Shown: piece by piece, positions 5,887 through 7,019 of the stretch
How the letters are laid out: the number at the start of each line of letters is the position of its first letter
How positions within the stretch are numbered: position 1 is the first letter of the stretch
DNA from: Pseudomonadota bacterium
GTDB taxonomy: Bacteria; Myxococcota; Myxococcia; Myxococcales; Myxococcaceae
Length of the DNA stretch: 7,019 nt
Direction of reading: 5' to 3'
Assembly (NCBI GenBank): GCA_023424585.1
Contig: JAFADT010001001.1
Span: forward strand, 1 to 7,019
Position numbers and translations under genes: made by a program
Notes under the pieces: model-generated
What the model was told of the DNA's origin: nothing
The model's database searches: none
The model's input: the letters and a program-made list of their open reading frames with translations, nothing else

Positions 5887-7019
5887 TCACTCTTGAGCGA
5901 TGTCCCACTTCAGGCGTCGGTAGGTGTAACGGAAGGCGTCGGCGTTTGCTTCGACGGCGTCTCCCTGGGCCTCCCGCCCGTCCAGGAAGGCGACGAAGTC
6001 GAACTGCCGCCCGGGCTGGCCGTACTCCGCGTCGAAGACGCGCACGATTTCATTGGCCGGCAGCGTCCTGCGCCCCGCCACGCTCACCAGGGGGATGTCC
6101 AGGCCCTTCATGTCCTTCGACGGGGCGTAGGACTTCCACACCAGCTCCGTGCACACCAGCGACTGATCGGAGAAGAAGTCGAAGTTGAAGTCATACGGCC
6201 GGCCCTGGAAGGTGAAGGCGCGCAGGATGGCGCGGGCCTTGTCCAGGGGGGACAGCCGGGGCCGCAGGACGCCCAGGTAGTCCACGTGCATGCCGTGCTC
6301 CACGCCGGTGAAGCTCACGCCCTCGCTGATGGACTCGATGATGCGCACCGGGTCGCCGTGCGCGTCCGGCCGGGTGTACTCCGCCCACTTGGCGGGGAAG
6401 GCCCTCGCCAGGTGGGCGGTGAACGTCTCCGGGTGGCCCGGCAGGGTGGCCACCCACGCCTTCACGGCCGGCTCCGCGTCGAAGGCCTGGGACAGCTCCC
6501 GCGCGCTGCCCACGTACAGCTCCGCGTGCGGCCAGAAGCCCGGCAGCCCGATGTTGGACAGGAACCAGTTCTGGCGCGCGACCATCACGTCCCCGGGCTC
6601 CATGCGCGGCAGGAGCGCCAGCGCCTGCTCCCGCGAGATGAGCGGCCGGCCCGAGCGGTGCACGCGCGTGTCGCCCATCCACTCCGCCACCGTCTTCTGC
6701 ACCGGGAAGACCGCGCGGGCGGTGGTGTCCTGGGTGAGGTCCGCGGCGGCCTTGGCGAAGAGCACCGGGCCCCGCTTCAAGAGGCGCGCGCGGGCCGCCT
6801 GGCTGTCCCGCCGCATGGCCTGGAGGAGCGCGGGGACGCCGGGCTCGCTCAGCACGCCGGCCTTCGCGAGCACCGGGCTCAGCGTCGCGCGGTAGCCGTC
6901 GCCCGTGAACAGCTGCGTGCTGGTGCCCACGTGGACGACCTTCTCCTTGAAGCGGCTGAAGGCGCGCGCGGGCAGGCCGTACTCGGGGCCGGGCTCGTCC
7001 AGGAGCACCTCCAGCTGCG
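5887..7019 (-). CDS. YiiX/YebB-like permuted NlpC/P60 cysteine hydrolase, 5' end cut by window edge
   Basis: The C-terminal half matches the YiiX/YebB-like group of permuted papain-fold hydrolases. Numbering from the GTG at 7008, PGDVMVARQNWFLSNIGLPG (138-157) is followed by FWPHAELYVG with the likely catalytic H161 and a conserved acid at E163. DQSLVCTELVWKSY (281-294) carries the likely nucleophile C286. His before Cys in the chain is the hallmark of the circular permutation. Family members are thought to cleave or transfer acyl or peptide bonds; the substrate is unknown. Residues 1-130 are helical and Lys/Arg/Ala-rich (LAKAGVLSEPG, then LLQAMRRDSQ) and show no recognised domain. The frame is open through the right edge (three more codons visible), so the true start, and any signal peptide or lipobox, is outside the window. 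It is the first visible gene of the leftward cluster, 17 bases before the small helical gene. Confidence 0.87.
   Translation of the reverse strand, partial: QLEVLLDEPGPEYGLPARAFSRFKEKVVHVGTSTQLFTGDGYRATLSPVLAKAGVLSEPGVPALLQAMRRDSQAARARLLKRGPVLFAKAAADLTQDTTARAVFPVQKTVAEWMGDTRVHRSGRPLISREQALALLPRMEPGDVMVARQNWFLSNIGLPGFWPHAELYVGSARELSQAFDAEPAVKAWVATLPGHPETFTAHLARAFPAKWAEYTRPDAHGDPVRIIESISEGVSFTGVEHGMHVDYLGVLRPRLSPLDKARAILRAFTFQGRPYDFNFDFFSDQSLVCTELVWKSYAPSKDMKGLDIPLVSVAGRRTLPANEIVRVFDAEYGQPGRQFDFVAFLDGREAQGDAVEANADAFRYTYRRLKWDIAQE

Noticed and set aside
4004..5896. Plus-strand frames opposite the Nudix, SirB1-like and small helical genes (for example 4004-5257, 4852-5553, 5267-5896).
   Set aside because: They are antisense shadows with biased composition. 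The minus-strand frames carry family motifs and ribosome-binding sites.
1..7019. Search for CRISPR arrays, tRNA genes, insertion-sequence ends, toxin-antitoxin pairs or phage genes that would mark a mobile or defence island.
   Set aside because: No regular repeat-spacer pattern, cloverleaf, transposase or integrase motif is visible. RadC can occur on mobile elements, but composition here matches its neighbours.

Overview
This is a very GC-rich bacterial window, with G or C at nearly every third codon position. Gene density and product mix look like a chromosome of a myxobacterium (Myxococcus/Corallococcus type). That assignment rests on composition and protein style and is an inference. I see no tRNA, rRNA, CRISPR array, insertion sequence or phage gene. 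The window holds eight protein-coding genes, two of them cut by the window edges.

Left part, minus strand: the 5' portion of a radC family gene runs off the left edge. It is preceded by a 178-base non-coding stretch and then by a gene for a stand-alone cyclic-nucleotide-binding domain protein of 152 residues. Middle, plus strand: thioredoxin reductase (trxB) is transcribed divergently from the cyclic-nucleotide-binding gene across an 81-base shared upstream region that carries a clear dyad/stem-loop. Behind trxB come a Cys/Met-metabolism PLP enzyme (42-base gap) and moaC (molybdenum cofactor), whose GTG start overlaps the PLP gene's stop by four bases. These three are probably one operon.

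Right part, minus strand: four tightly spaced genes (gaps of 17, 22 and 17 bases) read leftward. In order of transcription they are a YiiX/YebB-like permuted NlpC/P60 cysteine hydrolase (5' end outside the window), a 91-residue uncharacterised helical protein, a SirB1/transglutaminase-like protein with a TPR-like tail, and a Nudix hydrolase of ADP-ribose-pyrophosphatase type. The Nudix gene converges with moaC so closely that both stop codons lie in one CTAG palindrome.

Most of the region is ordinary housekeeping or accessory metabolism. The points that merit a second look are the dyad between the cyclic-nucleotide-binding gene and trxB, the output-less cyclic-nucleotide-binding protein itself, and the four-gene leftward cluster, which pairs an apparently active papain-like hydrolase with a Cys-less transglutaminase-fold protein. 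I found no convincing evidence of a wholly new system.
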